DNA from: Aquiflexum sp. TKW24L
GTDB taxonomy: Bacteria > Bacteroidota > Bacteroidia > Cytophagales > Cyclobacteriaceae
Assembly: GCF_023502205.1 (NCBI RefSeq)
Contig: NZ_JAMFLG010000014.1
Coordinates: 62,001-126,000, forward strand
Length of the DNA stretch: 64,000 bases
Direction of reading: 5' to 3'
Made by a program: the position numbers and the translations under genes. The notes under the pieces are model-generated. The model was not told the origin of the DNA. It saw nothing but the letters and a program-made list of their open reading frames with translations, and made no database searches. Shown here piece after piece: positions 1 to 8,911 of this stretch (its first letter is position 1; each line of letters starts with the position of its first letter).

Positions 1-350
1 AGTAAAAGGACAATGCAAATAAATAGTTGAATTGCCGGATATGCAAGGCTCATGAAAAATATTTTCCTGTGTAGTCTAGAATAAGTTTATAGTCAACTAG
101 ATTAGACAATGAGGTAAACAGACTTATCCATTTGGACTTTCGAAAGAATTTTTGAGAGGACTGCTTTTTTATTTGGTCTAAAATCTGATTGTCAAAAAGT
201 AAAGGCTTTAAGAAAAGCTACCTTATCAATCCGGTCAGTTGATTGGGACAGGATTGAGTTCGTAAACTTGACTTAAAACCTTTTCTGGAAATACTTATAT
301 CCCATCTTGGGCTTTTGCGAAGTGGGCTCAGGGAAAATCGAAATTGTGAA
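1..350. other. No gene recognised (left edge)
   Basis: This stretch is AT-rich. Neither strand shows a reading frame with recognisable protein character. I see no tRNA-like fold, no clear terminator and no repeat. It lies downstream of the leftward YbjQ-family gene, so it is probably intergenic, or the far side of a gene lying mostly outside the window. Confidence 0.4.
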
Positions 351-674
351 TTAAAAGATTTTCTCAATCTTGACGGCTGTACCTGCGGCCGTCACCATCA
401 ACATGCCATCTCTGATGGTTTCATAATCCAAGTCGATCCCCACAATTGCGGTTGCGCCAAAAGCCCTTGCCTGCATTTCCATTTCGGACATGGCAGTGGC
501 TTTTGCCTCCCGCAAAACCCGCTCATAGGCTCCAGCCCGACCACCCACGATATCAGTGATGCTGGCAAAAAAATCTTTGAAAACATTGGCACCTATAATT
601 GTTTCGCCGGAAACGATGCCGAGGTAGGCAGTGATTTTGTAACCTTCTAAGCTTGGAGTGGTACTTACTATCAT
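351..674 (-). CDS. YbjQ/UPF0145 family putative heavy-metal-binding protein
   Basis: A 107-residue protein matching the small UPF0145/YbjQ family. The family-typical features are an early [11 protein letters not shown] segment, a central [11 protein letters not shown] segment followed by a helix rich in Ala, Met and Glu, and a late [13 protein letters not shown] segment. The family folds as a small alpha/beta pentamer-forming protein and is often labelled putative heavy-metal-binding, but its function has not been settled. The length is normal. It is leftward and monocistronic as far as can be seen; about 85 bases separate its start from the terminator of the amidohydrolase operon. There is no signal peptide, so it is likely cytoplasmic. 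Confidence 0.85.
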   Translation of the reverse strand: MIVSTTPSLEGYKITAYLGIVSGETIIGANVFKDFFASITDIVGGRAGAYERVLREAKATAMSEMEMQARAFGATAIVGIDLDYETIRDGMLMVTAAGTAVKIEKIF

Positions 675-760
675 TTTTTATTATGGTTTAAGGTTTAGAT
701 TTCTTGATTAGCCATTTTGTACTTTATCGGCTACAATTCTAGCAATTTAATAAAAAAAAT

Positions 761-786
761 AAACCGCAGCTTTTTGGCTGCGGTTT
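761..786 (-). terminator. Rho-independent terminator of the amidohydrolase operon
   Basis: A perfect 10-bp stem (AAACCGCAGC pairing with GCTGCGGTTT) with a 6-base loop. Read leftwards it is followed by a run of T residues. It lies 15 bases beyond the stop of the last amidohydrolase gene. Confidence 0.85.
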
Positions 787-800
787 CAATGAATATCAGA

Positions 801-2102
801 TCAATTTTCTTTTAATCCAGGGGATCTTTCCAAGAATTCCTGATAAAGTTTGATATGTCTGTTGCTCATCGGAACCCGATATCCATCGATGAATACATGC
901 CTGATCTGGGTTTTGGTCTCAAATGGATCACCTGTCGAAACAAACAGCGTGGCGTCTTTTCCCTGCTCGATGGAACCCATTCGATCTGCAACACCGAATA
1001 CTTCGGCGGCATTTATGGTGACAGCTTTCAAAGCTTCCTCTTTGCCCATGCCATAAGCAGCAGCAAAACCGGCATTGAAAGGCAGGTTTCTTGTATTTTC
1101 AGCATCATTGGATCTGATGACCACTTTCACACCTGCTTTGGCCATTTTGCCAGGATTGGTGTAAGCTGCGTCAAAGCGGTCTGAATTCCTCGTAGGGATC
1201 GAAAGCATCGGGCCTGTAATAACAGGTATTTTGGAAGCAGCGATTTTGTCTGCTACCCTCCAGCCTTCTGCAACACCGGTAAGGATGGCCTTTACATTTT
1301 TGGATTGGAGCCATGCAATCGCAAGTGTAATGTCAGAGGCAGCATTTACCTCAACAAGCAATGGCAATTCACCTGCCACCACTTTTGCCAACTGCTCTAT
1401 TTCAGGATAGTAATCTAAAGCTGCTTCTGCTTTTTTCAACTCATTAAATGTTACAGCTCTGTCCCATATTTCATTCAGGGATTTCTCAGCTTTTTCAGCT
1501 TCTTTTTTGATATCCTCATCGCTCCTTCTGTCCCAAGTGCTACGTCGTGCCGAAGAAGGAAAATTCATTACGACACCTTTAAAACCTGCATACATTTGGT
1601 CCGCAGTATAGCCGTTGAGATTGATCAAGGCTGCAGTTCCGGGAAATAACCCCCCCGAAGGAGTGGCCAAAGTTGTAGTGACACCACTTACCCTAGTTAC
1701 CGGAATGGCAATAGAGTTTGGATTGACAGCCACAAGTGCCTGCATGTTGGGAGTTACCTGACCGATTTCAGCAAAATCCTGGGTCTCCGGCACGGAATTG
1801 ACCTCGACCAAACCCAGTCTGCTTCCGCTATCAAACATTCCCGGATAGATATAATATCCTGTACAGTCTATCACCTCTGCATCACCTGCAGGGATGTTTT
1901 TTCCGACAGCTTCGATTTTCCCGTTGGAAATCAAGACGCTGCCATTCTCAATATTGCCCTTGGTAACAGTTACAATAGTCGCGTTTTGCAATAAAAATCT
2001 ACCGTTTCTCGGCTTTATAAATTCACCATCAAATTGGGCTTGGGCCAACAACGGGAGTATCAATAAAGCAACTGTATATATAATCTTATTTATCTTTTTC
2101 AT
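801..2102 (-). CDS. Exported amidohydrolase-like protein lacking metal ligands (third gene of operon)
   Basis: About 433 residues with an N-terminal signal peptide (MKKINKIIYTVALLILPLLAQAQ). The ATG at 2102 is preferred over an upstream in-frame ATG at 2126, because it places the positively charged signal-peptide start directly at the N-terminus. The fold is the amidohydrolase type: a beta-sandwich start (TVTKGNIENGSVLISNGKI), then a TIM-barrel, then a C-terminal GSIEQGKDATLFV segment. Where active members carry a D-x-H-x-H metal motif after PG, this protein has YPGMFDSGSRLGL. The later barrel histidines are also replaced (VEVNAASD, LTGVAEGW). It may be a catalytically dead partner of the neighbouring enzyme or act on a different basis. 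It is last in a three-gene leftward operon, 31 bases after the previous stop. Confidence 0.85.
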   Translation of the reverse strand: MKKINKIIYTVALLILPLLAQAQFDGEFIKPRNGRFLLQNATIVTVTKGNIENGSVLISNGKIEAVGKNIPAGDAEVIDCTGYYIYPGMFDSGSRLGLVEVNSVPETQDFAEIGQVTPNMQALVAVNPNSIAIPVTRVSGVTTTLATPSGGLFPGTAALINLNGYTADQMYAGFKGVVMNFPSSARRSTWDRRSDEDIKKEAEKAEKSLNEIWDRAVTFNELKKAEAALDYYPEIEQLAKVVAGELPLLVEVNAASDITLAIAWLQSKNVKAILTGVAEGWRVADKIAASKIPVITGPMLSIPTRNSDRFDAAYTNPGKMAKAGVKVVIRSNDAENTRNLPFNAGFAAAYGMGKEEALKAVTINAAEVFGVADRMGSIEQGKDATLFVSTGDPFETKTQIRHVFIDGYRVPMSNRHIKLYQEFLERSPGLKEN

Positions 2103-2133
2103 CTTCAGTATGTTTTGATCTTCCATTTAGATT

Positions 2134-3516
2134 TTAATGTTCGTGGTCGAATAAGTTTCTACCAAAGTTTGTAAAGAAGAAATCCACTCCGTGCATGCAT
2201 TTGTGGTCATGCTCTTTGAGGAATATAGGCTCGATGGATTCTGTTGCTTCAACTTTTAACCTCATGTCATTTTGATCCTCATTGATGTCAAAATATTTGA
2301 CTCCATCTACAAAAGTCATCTGAGGGATGGCATATACTGAAAGTGGATGTTCATTGAAAATAACCAGATCAGCCTGCTTTCCTTCTTCGATAGAGCCTAC
2401 TTTATCTGCAATCCCAAGTTGCTTTGCAGGATTGATGGTGATCAAAGCCAAGGTCTGTTCATCGGTCAACTCACCATATCGTTGTGCTTTTCCGGCTTCG
2501 TGATAAAGGTGACGGATCAATTCTCCTGAATCTGAATTGATAGAGGTGATGACTCCGTTTTGGGTCAATATAGCCGCATTGTAAGCTGTGGAATAATAAA
2601 CTTCAAATTTATAAGCCCACCAATCAGCAAAAACCGATGCGCCCATGGTGTATTCAGCCAATTCAGGCGCAACTTTAAAGCCTTCATTGACGTGGGAGAA
2701 GACGATGTTTGTGATACCAAATTCCCTACAGACATTGATCAGCATGTAGATTTCATCTGCCCGGTAGGAATGGCAGTGGATGATGATTTTTCCATCCAAT
2801 ATTTCTGCAAGTGTCTGAAGCCTTTCACTGTATTTTGGAGGAACCGGAGTAGCTCCTTTTACTTTCGAGGCATTATTGTAGGTTTCCCATGATTTCTTGT
2901 ATTGGATGGCATCGTTGAATCCGTTTCGGATGACTGCTTCAACACCCATTCTTGACCTAGGTTGAATCCCATTACCTCGTCCGTGAACTCTTGTCGGGTT
3001 TTCTCCAAGGGCAAATTTGATAGTCCTTGCCGCATCTTTCATGATCAGGTCATCAGGAATGCCGGATCCATAGCGGTGCTTCAATGTGATATTCTGTCCA
3101 CCGATCGCATTGGCTGAACCATGCATGGCGTGGGAAACAGTCACCCCTCCGGCAAGAGCGCGGTACAATCCAATATCATAAGGATCAATGACGTCTGCCA
3201 TTCTTACTTCAGAAGTAATTGGGGCAGTTCCTTCATTGACCGCATCTAAGGCAACGTGGGAGTGGGCATCAATGATTCCCGGCATCAGGTATTTTCCTTT
3301 TGCATCGATGGTGGTGACGTTTGAAGCTGTAAGTCCTTTTCCTATTTTTTTGATGATGCCATTTTCGACAAGGACATCAGTGTCTTCCAAAATACCTTTT
3401 GTCACTGTCAAAACAGTGGCATTTTTGATCAAAACAGACCCTTTTTGGGTTTGGGAATTTGCTGGATTCCAGCCCATCACCAATACAGCTGCTATTATAG
3501 AGATTATCTTTTTCAT
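2134..3516 (-). CDS. Exported amidohydrolase with intact metal site (second gene of operon)
   Basis: A 460-residue protein with a signal peptide (about residues 1-21, ending NSQ). It is a metal-dependent amidohydrolase of the imidazolonepropionase/prolidase-like group and likely acts in the periplasm on an amide or peptide-like substrate that cannot be named from sequence. The metal ligands are visible: the H-x-H in MPGIIDAHSHV, the barrel histidines in IIIHCHSY and VFSHVNEGF, and the aspartate in INSDSGEL. GSIEEGKQADLVIF closes the beta-sandwich domain. The C-terminal tail is rich in His and contains Cys (EHDHKCMHG and a terminal DHEH). It lies 18 bases after the first operon gene. It is the only one of the three paralogues that looks catalytically complete. 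Confidence 0.9.
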   Translation of the reverse strand: MKKIISIIAAVLVMGWNPANSQTQKGSVLIKNATVLTVTKGILEDTDVLVENGIIKKIGKGLTASNVTTIDAKGKYLMPGIIDAHSHVALDAVNEGTAPITSEVRMADVIDPYDIGLYRALAGGVTVSHAMHGSANAIGGQNITLKHRYGSGIPDDLIMKDAARTIKFALGENPTRVHGRGNGIQPRSRMGVEAVIRNGFNDAIQYKKSWETYNNASKVKGATPVPPKYSERLQTLAEILDGKIIIHCHSYRADEIYMLINVCREFGITNIVFSHVNEGFKVAPELAEYTMGASVFADWWAYKFEVYYSTAYNAAILTQNGVITSINSDSGELIRHLYHEAGKAQRYGELTDEQTLALITINPAKQLGIADKVGSIEEGKQADLVIFNEHPLSVYAIPQMTFVDGVKYFDINEDQNDMRLKVEATESIEPIFLKEHDHKCMHGVDFFFTNFGRNLFDHEH

Positions 3517-3534
3517 GATTTCGGTGATTAGCGA

Positions 3535-5238
3535 TTAAAATGATATTGGTTTTTTGGTAGCGTTCATAGGAAAGCTGCCAAATTCGGATAAGGAAAGATT
3601 TCCGGAAATTTGATCCCCATTGACTTCTCCGGTAACATTTACATCCAAAGCCATTCCATTTGCTGCCACATCAAATGAGAAAGAAATACTCGAACCGGAA
3701 AGACTGATGTTTTTCATCTCAGAGCTCGCTTTGCCTCCTCCATCGGGATTGTCATAAGTGATTGTGCCTGAGTATCCATCTCCCTCTTTCTTTATTTCCA
3801 AGGTTCCGGAAGAACTTCCGGCTGGTGTATCAGCAGTATACTCCCAAAAGCCATTGATGGCAACAGCACCATTGTTACCGTTCTTTTCACCGTTACCGTT
3901 TTTCTTTGGTTTGACTTCGTAATCAAACATAAATCCGTCAGCTATCACGTGCTTCACCTGGGTATCCTCACCTAAGAAAGGACCTGTCAGAATTACCATA
4001 TTAGCTAGTTTTCCTTTTTCCAAAGTCCCGGCAAATTTTTGTATTCCAAGGATGTTGGCTGCATTGATGGTGAGTGCTGCAAGTGCAGTATTTTCAGTCA
4101 ATCCATTTTCGACCATTAGTCTTAGGTTTTTGAATGTGTCTCCACTTTTTGCATCCATTGAGGTAAAGCCAAATGGAATGCCTGCAGCCTCCAAAGATGC
4201 TGCCTGCTTCAAGTTGTTTTGATAGGCTTCCTGTACCCGCTTGGTCCTAGCTTGCATTTCCTCAGTGAGGTCCTCTGTTTTGGCTTTGGTCACCTTGTCA
4301 TCGGGCAAAAGGAGAGGAAGCAAAACAAAAGCCTTTGCAGAAATTATTTCATTTGTCACTTTCTCTACATCGTGAACACCGGCTAAGATGAGTTTGAACC
4401 CATTTTCCTTTTGTAAGGAAAGGGCTCTTCTGATTTCAAGATCATCACTTACTTTAAATAGAACAGGAATGTTATTATCCACTACCGGATAAAGTGCTTC
4501 ATAGGTCTTATTGATTTCGGGCCTGTTGAGTCCGGAATTTGACGCAAACAGCTTACTGTGCCTTGATGCCAATTCTGCGTTTTTATACACATCCCTGAAT
4601 TTTGCCATGATCCCTAGCGGTGTACCCGGATAGACCCGAGCGCCGCCTCTGGCACCTTGGAATTTTACAACCATGGCGGAATTTTGTGATAAAATATTGG
4701 TAGAAGTGGAGTTGCCAAATACGACAATTGCTGTTTTGCCTGGGATCATTCCTCCTTCAGGAATCAGTTGAGCTATGGTAAAGCCACTTTTTCTCCACTC
4801 ATACACCTGATTGTTTTTGTAGTCATAATTATCTACCACATTTCTCCAAGGAGTGATTCCGGCCAATTCATCAGAAGGATTGGCAGGATTAAAATCTGAA
4901 GGTTTCTCAGGTTCGGTAGGTTTGCCTACTCCGGCATTGCTGGCGCCGTCAATAAAGCCTGGATAGATAAATAAGGAGTCAGCGGAGATAACTTGGGCCT
5001 CTTTGGGAATGGTGACATTCGTACCAACTGCCTCTATCAGGCCGTTTTTTATCAGAATAGTACCGTTTTGAATGGTTTTTCCGGGTGCTGTGGTAATGGT
5101 GGCATTCTTAATGGCTATCGTACCGGTCACTCTCTTTTCTCCAATTGGATCACTTTGCGCTTTGGATTCATGAAAAGAAAGAAAAAGAACCAACACCAAT
5201 ATACTTTTGAATACCTGAAGCTTAGGGCTCATAATCAT
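3535..5238 (-). CDS. Exported amidohydrolase-like protein with extra C-terminal beta domain (first gene of operon)
   Basis: A 567-residue protein with a signal peptide near residues 8-28. The amidohydrolase-like core runs to about residue 440 and ends with GTLEKGKLANMVI. The metal motif is missing: YPGFIDGASNAG stands where D-x-H-x-H is expected, and the later barrel segment reads VLFKVSDD. A Lys/Asn-rich linker (about 445-460) joins an all-beta C-terminal domain of about 100 residues (GFWEYTADTPAGSSSGTL to the end) with alternating hydrophobic strands, like a small lipocalin or beta-barrel module. It is first in the operon and probably sets expression of all three. The start could also be the ATG at 5232. 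Confidence 0.88.
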   Translation of the reverse strand: MIMSPKLQVFKSILVLVLFLSFHESKAQSDPIGEKRVTGTIAIKNATITTAPGKTIQNGTILIKNGLIEAVGTNVTIPKEAQVISADSLFIYPGFIDGASNAGVGKPTEPEKPSDFNPANPSDELAGITPWRNVVDNYDYKNNQVYEWRKSGFTIAQLIPEGGMIPGKTAIVVFGNSTSTNILSQNSAMVVKFQGARGGARVYPGTPLGIMAKFRDVYKNAELASRHSKLFASNSGLNRPEINKTYEALYPVVDNNIPVLFKVSDDLEIRRALSLQKENGFKLILAGVHDVEKVTNEIISAKAFVLLPLLLPDDKVTKAKTEDLTEEMQARTKRVQEAYQNNLKQAASLEAAGIPFGFTSMDAKSGDTFKNLRLMVENGLTENTALAALTINAANILGIQKFAGTLEKGKLANMVILTGPFLGEDTQVKHVIADGFMFDYEVKPKKNGNGEKNGNNGAVAINGFWEYTADTPAGSSSGTLEIKKEGDGYSGTITYDNPDGGGKASSEMKNISLSGSSISFSFDVAANGMALDVNVTGEVNGDQISGNLSLSEFGSFPMNATKKPISF

Positions 5239-5483
5239 ACGGTCTACTTAAATTGAAGGAAATAATCAGTTTGTAAGCTAACAAAAGATTTATTTTCAAA
5301 AAAAATATATTTTTTTAAGAACCTCAAACGGTTAGGAACGGCAAATATATTTTTATGTAATACATTTTATGTCCATTGTATTTTTTCATAAAATAATTTC
5401 AATTTTTCGGGTGTCGTCAAGCTTGTTTTTTTCTTTTTTTTAACTCTATATTTAACTCTCTAATCACCCAAACGATTGAAAAA

Positions 5484-5843
5484 ATGAAGAATATCCTAAT
5501 CATCGAGGACGATAAGCTTATATCTAGTTTGTTGAACTTTAGACTTAAAAAAGATGGATACCACGTCACTACTGCTGAAGATGGATTAACCGGAATGGAT
5601 GCGATAGATGCCTCTAAACCCGACCTGATTATCACAGATGTGATGATTCCTTTCAAAACAGGTATCGAAATCATCAACCATGCGAAGAAGGTATATCCTA
5701 AAGTGCCCATCATTGTATTGAGTTCCCTAGGAGAAGAAGAAGCTACTGTCATGGAGGCTTTTAATCTCGGCGTATCTGATTTTGTCCCAAAACCATTTAA
5801 TCCAAATGAACTTGCAGTACGGGTTCGGAGATTAATCCAATAG
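5484..5843 (+). CDS. Single-domain response regulator (receiver only)
   Basis: A 119-residue receiver domain with no output domain. The acidic pair is at E8-D9-D10, the phospho-acceptor is D52 in IITDVMIP, the Ser switch is near residue 80 (VLSS), and the conserved Lys is K103 in VPKPF. Phosphorylation by an unlinked histidine kinase would most likely change binding to a partner protein. It is the first gene of a rightward operon. The next gene, a membrane protein with a HEAT-like cytoplasmic region, starts 9 bases after its stop, which suggests that the regulator acts on that protein or on the polysaccharide synthase that follows. No kinase is encoded in the window. Confidence 0.93.
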   Translation: MKNILIIEDDKLISSLLNFRLKKDGYHVTTAEDGLTGMDAIDASKPDLIITDVMIPFKTGIEIINHAKKVYPKVPIIVLSSLGEEEATVMEAFNLGVSDFVPKPFNPNELAVRVRRLIQ

Positions 5844-5852
5844 TTAAAATGG

Positions 5853-7448
5853 ATGAATGATTTGTGTAGGAGGCATCTCTTTAAGTTCAGACCGATATTT
5901 TTGTTTCTGATATTTCCGCTTGGCAGTCTTTATGCTCAGGACTCTTTGAGTTTGCAGCTAGAATCCAAGCTGTCACTGGTCTCCCAAGAAATCCCGGGTC
6001 TTTCTTTCGTATTGGAATTTGAAGAAACCAAAAAGGACCTGCGTGTTTTTTCATTGAATAATAAATCCGGAAATAGCGGATTGTGGATCTCAGACACACT
6101 TTCTGATTTTAATAGTGCTTCTCACCTGAGGGATACTGTTTTTTCAATAACGGGGCTCAAAGGTGAGCTCGCTTTTTTGATTTTTGGAAAAAAAGCCGAA
6201 AAGGAGGCCGTAGAGGAATTTGTTGACAATCTTATCCGCAATGAGCTCTTATCAAAAGATCCTTCTCTTCAGGATAGCGGATTTCAAGAAGGGGAATTGC
6301 TAATGCTTGCTTCTAGAGTTAATTTTTATCCTTATTATAAGTTAAAAACAAAAATCCTCACTGATACCAAAATGTTGCTTTTGTTGGCAACGGTAATTTT
6401 GTTTTTGTTGGCATCTGTCATATTGGTGACGATCATGTATGTGATCAAAGTAAGGAAGGGTAAAAGGGATGCTCTAACCCTAAAGTTTAAGGAATTGAGT
6501 TTCGAGCCAATTTCCAACCTGCTTTTCGAATATTCCCTCGAAGAACTTCAGTCATTTGACAGGCGAAAGATTGAAAGTTTTTTTCCGGTAGACCATTTGA
6601 AAAACAATCTTTTCAAAGATGTCATGATCTTGGAGATCCTCAGCCTCAATAAAAACATGAAGGGCGATTTCAAAGCAAAACTCAAAACGATTTACAGGAA
6701 GCTAGGTCTTGATACCCATTCCATCCAAAAACTTTCTTCCAAGAAGTGGGATGTCATCACGTCCGGAATCGTCGAAATCAACGAAATGGACGTCGTCGAG
6801 GCTGTTGCTAAGGTTACCAAATTTGCCCAATCAGAAAATTTTTATATCAGGTCAAATGCCGTTGCGACACTTTTGAATATTTCCAATGACCCTGAGCTCA
6901 GAGTACTTGTTGATCAGGATTTTCCTCTTTCGCGCTGGCAACAAATGATATATTTCCGAATCATCAAATTCATCAATAATACCCAGCAAAAAGTCAGGGT
7001 GGATTTTTTGTTTGATTCCAAAAATGAATCCGTAAGGGTATTTGGATACAAACTTGTCAGGTTTCTCGGTCTTTTTGAACTGCTTGAAATAGTAAATGAA
7101 AAATATAAGAAAGCGTCCGTTCCTGAAAAATTAGAAATGATCAAATGTTTCGATGCCTTCAGCTATCAGGAATCACTACGTCACCTACACAGAGACCTTT
7201 CAACTTCGAACATGGGTCTTTTTCTCGGAATTGTCAGTGCATTACAAAACATCGGCAACCCGATTTCGGAAGTAATTCTGGTCGAGAAATTAAAATCAGA
7301 CTTGGACTTTGATTCCAGAAAAGCAGTGATGCAGGCATTGCATGCTCTCAATCCTAATGTTTTGGCTGAATGTGTTCAAATGTCAAACAACCCGGAGGTC
7401 AGTCAAATTTATGAACACCTGATGGATCCAGTTTTGAGCAATGTATAA
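5853..7448 (+). CDS. Membrane protein: periplasmic domain, one TM helix, cytoplasmic HEAT-like domain
   Basis: A 531-residue protein. A signal peptide (about 1-28, ending SLYA) is followed by a periplasmic region of about 140 residues, a strong transmembrane helix near 173-198, and then about 330 cytoplasmic residues. That last part consists of paired amphipathic helices, including SNAVATLLNISNDPELR and SRKAVMQALHALNPNVL, which resemble HEAT or armadillo repeats. Such repeats usually form protein-docking scaffolds. The gene sits between a receiver-only regulator (9 bases upstream) and a family 2 glycosyltransferase whose start overlaps its end by 8 bases. A role in passing a signal to, or assembling, the synthase is a reasonable inference. 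I do not recognise a more specific family. Confidence 0.8.
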   Translation: MNDLCRRHLFKFRPIFLFLIFPLGSLYAQDSLSLQLESKLSLVSQEIPGLSFVLEFEETKKDLRVFSLNNKSGNSGLWISDTLSDFNSASHLRDTVFSITGLKGELAFLIFGKKAEKEAVEEFVDNLIRNELLSKDPSLQDSGFQEGELLMLASRVNFYPYYKLKTKILTDTKMLLLLATVILFLLASVILVTIMYVIKVRKGKRDALTLKFKELSFEPISNLLFEYSLEELQSFDRRKIESFFPVDHLKNNLFKDVMILEILSLNKNMKGDFKAKLKTIYRKLGLDTHSIQKLSSKKWDVITSGIVEINEMDVVEAVAKVTKFAQSENFYIRSNAVATLLNISNDPELRVLVDQDFPLSRWQQMIYFRIIKFINNTQQKVRVDFLFDSKNESVRVFGYKLVRFLGLFELLEIVNEKYKKASVPEKLEMIKCFDAFSYQESLRHLHRDLSTSNMGLFLGIVSALQNIGNPISEVILVEKLKSDLDFDSRKAVMQALHALNPNVLAECVQMSNNPEVSQIYEHLMDPVLSNV

Positions 7449-8904
7449 TTTATTACTGGACATATTGATTGAGGTTTTTGGGATACTGTTCTTAGTGTAC
7501 AGTTTCTCCATTATTTCATTTTACCTCATAATGACAGTGCTATCTGCTTTGGAAATGCGCGACCATCTCAAAAAAAACAAATTTGCAGACTATAAGGATG
7601 TCATTACAAGTCCTGTCACGCCGGGGATCTCGGTAATTGCTCCGGCTTATAATGAAGGGCAAAATATAGTGCAGAATGCCAAAAGCCTGCTTACTCTCCA
7701 CTACGGAAAATACGAAGTGATCATTGTCAACGACGGATCCATTGATGATTCCCTCGAAAAGATGATAGAAAGTTTCGGCCTTGTAAAGACAAAATATGCC
7801 TATTACAAACATGTTGAAACCAGTAAAATCAGGGGAATTTACAAATCTACAAATCCGTCTTATGCCAAGCTGACTTTGGTCGACAAAGAAAACGGGGGAA
7901 AGGCTGATGCACTCAATGCAGGTATCAATATTGCTGCAAATGAAATATTGGCTTGTATCGATGTAGACTGTATCCTATCAAGTGATTCCCTGACTAGAAT
8001 GGTGAGGCCTTTTATGGAAGAGACCAACAGAAAGGTAATCGCAGTAGGAGGGGTGATCGGGGTGGCCAACAATTGTCAGGTAAAAGATGGAACGGTAACT
8101 GAATATAGGGTACCCGAGACACTTCTTGGAAGGTTTCAGGTAATAGAGTATTTCCGGGCCTTTTTGATGGGACGGATGGCATGGACTAGGATCAACGGAT
8201 TGATGCTAATTTCTGGTGCATTTGGCTTTTTCAACAAAGAATTGGTTTTGAAGGTCGGGGGATATTTTCCCAAGACAGTTGGAGAAGACATGGAGCTTGT
8301 CGTCAGGATGAGAAGGTACATGGAAGAAACGGGTCAAAAATATAAAGTTGGATTTGTGCCTGATCCTTTATGTTGGACTGAAGTGCCCGAGTCTGAAAAC
8401 ATCCTTTCCAAACAGCGCAACAGGTGGATGCGGGGAACAATCGAAACGCTTCAGCTACACAAAAAGATAAAATTGAATCCCAAATATGGGGTGTTGGGAT
8501 TGGTATCATATCCCTATTGGTCAGTTTTTGAAAAGGCCGGACCGATCATCGAAATGATGGGGTTTCTCTACACGATTTTCATGATTATCACAGGAAATTT
8601 CAGCGCTTTGTATTTTATAGGGCTTTTTGGGTTGATGTATATTTTTTCTGTCATGATTTCTTCTTTCAGTATTTTATACGAAGGGGTGGCTTACAATAAT
8701 TATAAGAACAAGTCAGACCTCAATAAACTGATGAAGACTGTCTTGTTAGAACCTTTCCTGATCCATCCCAAGATCGTGCTTTGGGGGCTTAAAGGACATT
8801 GGCATTTTATCAAAGGCAAAGGAGGATGGGGAGAAATGATCCGAATAGGCTTCAAAAAATCGGAGGATAAGAAAAAAGTTGAATCACCTATCCAACTTCA
8901 TTAG
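7441..8904 (+). CDS. Membrane family 2 glycosyltransferase (processive polysaccharide synthase, PgaC-like)
   Basis: A 487-residue enzyme. One N-terminal transmembrane helix (about 5-35) precedes the cytoplasmic GT-A domain. The signature motifs are VNDGSIDDS (first Asp, near 97-105), CIDVDC (metal-binding D-x-D, near 172), GEDMEL (catalytic base region, near 280) and QRNRW (Q-x-x-R-W of processive synthases, near 324). Hydrophobic helices follow (about 355-420). This is the architecture of poly-N-acetylglucosamine, hyaluronan and cellulose synthases, which extend a chain from UDP-sugars while extruding it. The sugar cannot be named. It overlaps the HEAT-like gene and is followed after 7 bases by an outer-membrane TPR/YaiO protein, which fits secretion of the product across both membranes. 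Confidence 0.9.
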   Translation: MYNLLLDILIEVFGILFLVYSFSIISFYLIMTVLSALEMRDHLKKNKFADYKDVITSPVTPGISVIAPAYNEGQNIVQNAKSLLTLHYGKYEVIIVNDGSIDDSLEKMIESFGLVKTKYAYYKHVETSKIRGIYKSTNPSYAKLTLVDKENGGKADALNAGINIAANEILACIDVDCILSSDSLTRMVRPFMEETNRKVIAVGGVIGVANNCQVKDGTVTEYRVPETLLGRFQVIEYFRAFLMGRMAWTRINGLMLISGAFGFFNKELVLKVGGYFPKTVGEDMELVVRMRRYMEETGQKYKVGFVPDPLCWTEVPESENILSKQRNRWMRGTIETLQLHKKIKLNPKYGVLGLVSYPYWSVFEKAGPIIEMMGFLYTIFMIITGNFSALYFIGLFGLMYIFSVMISSFSILYEGVAYNNYKNKSDLNKLMKTVLLEPFLIHPKIVLWGLKGHWHFIKGKGGWGEMIRIGFKKSEDKKKVESPIQLH

Positions 8905-8911
8905 ACCGATT

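Noticed and set aside
1-350. Possible small gene at the left edge
   Set aside because: The rightward frame beginning at 315 is antisense to the YbjQ-family gene, and nothing else in the stretch has coding character.
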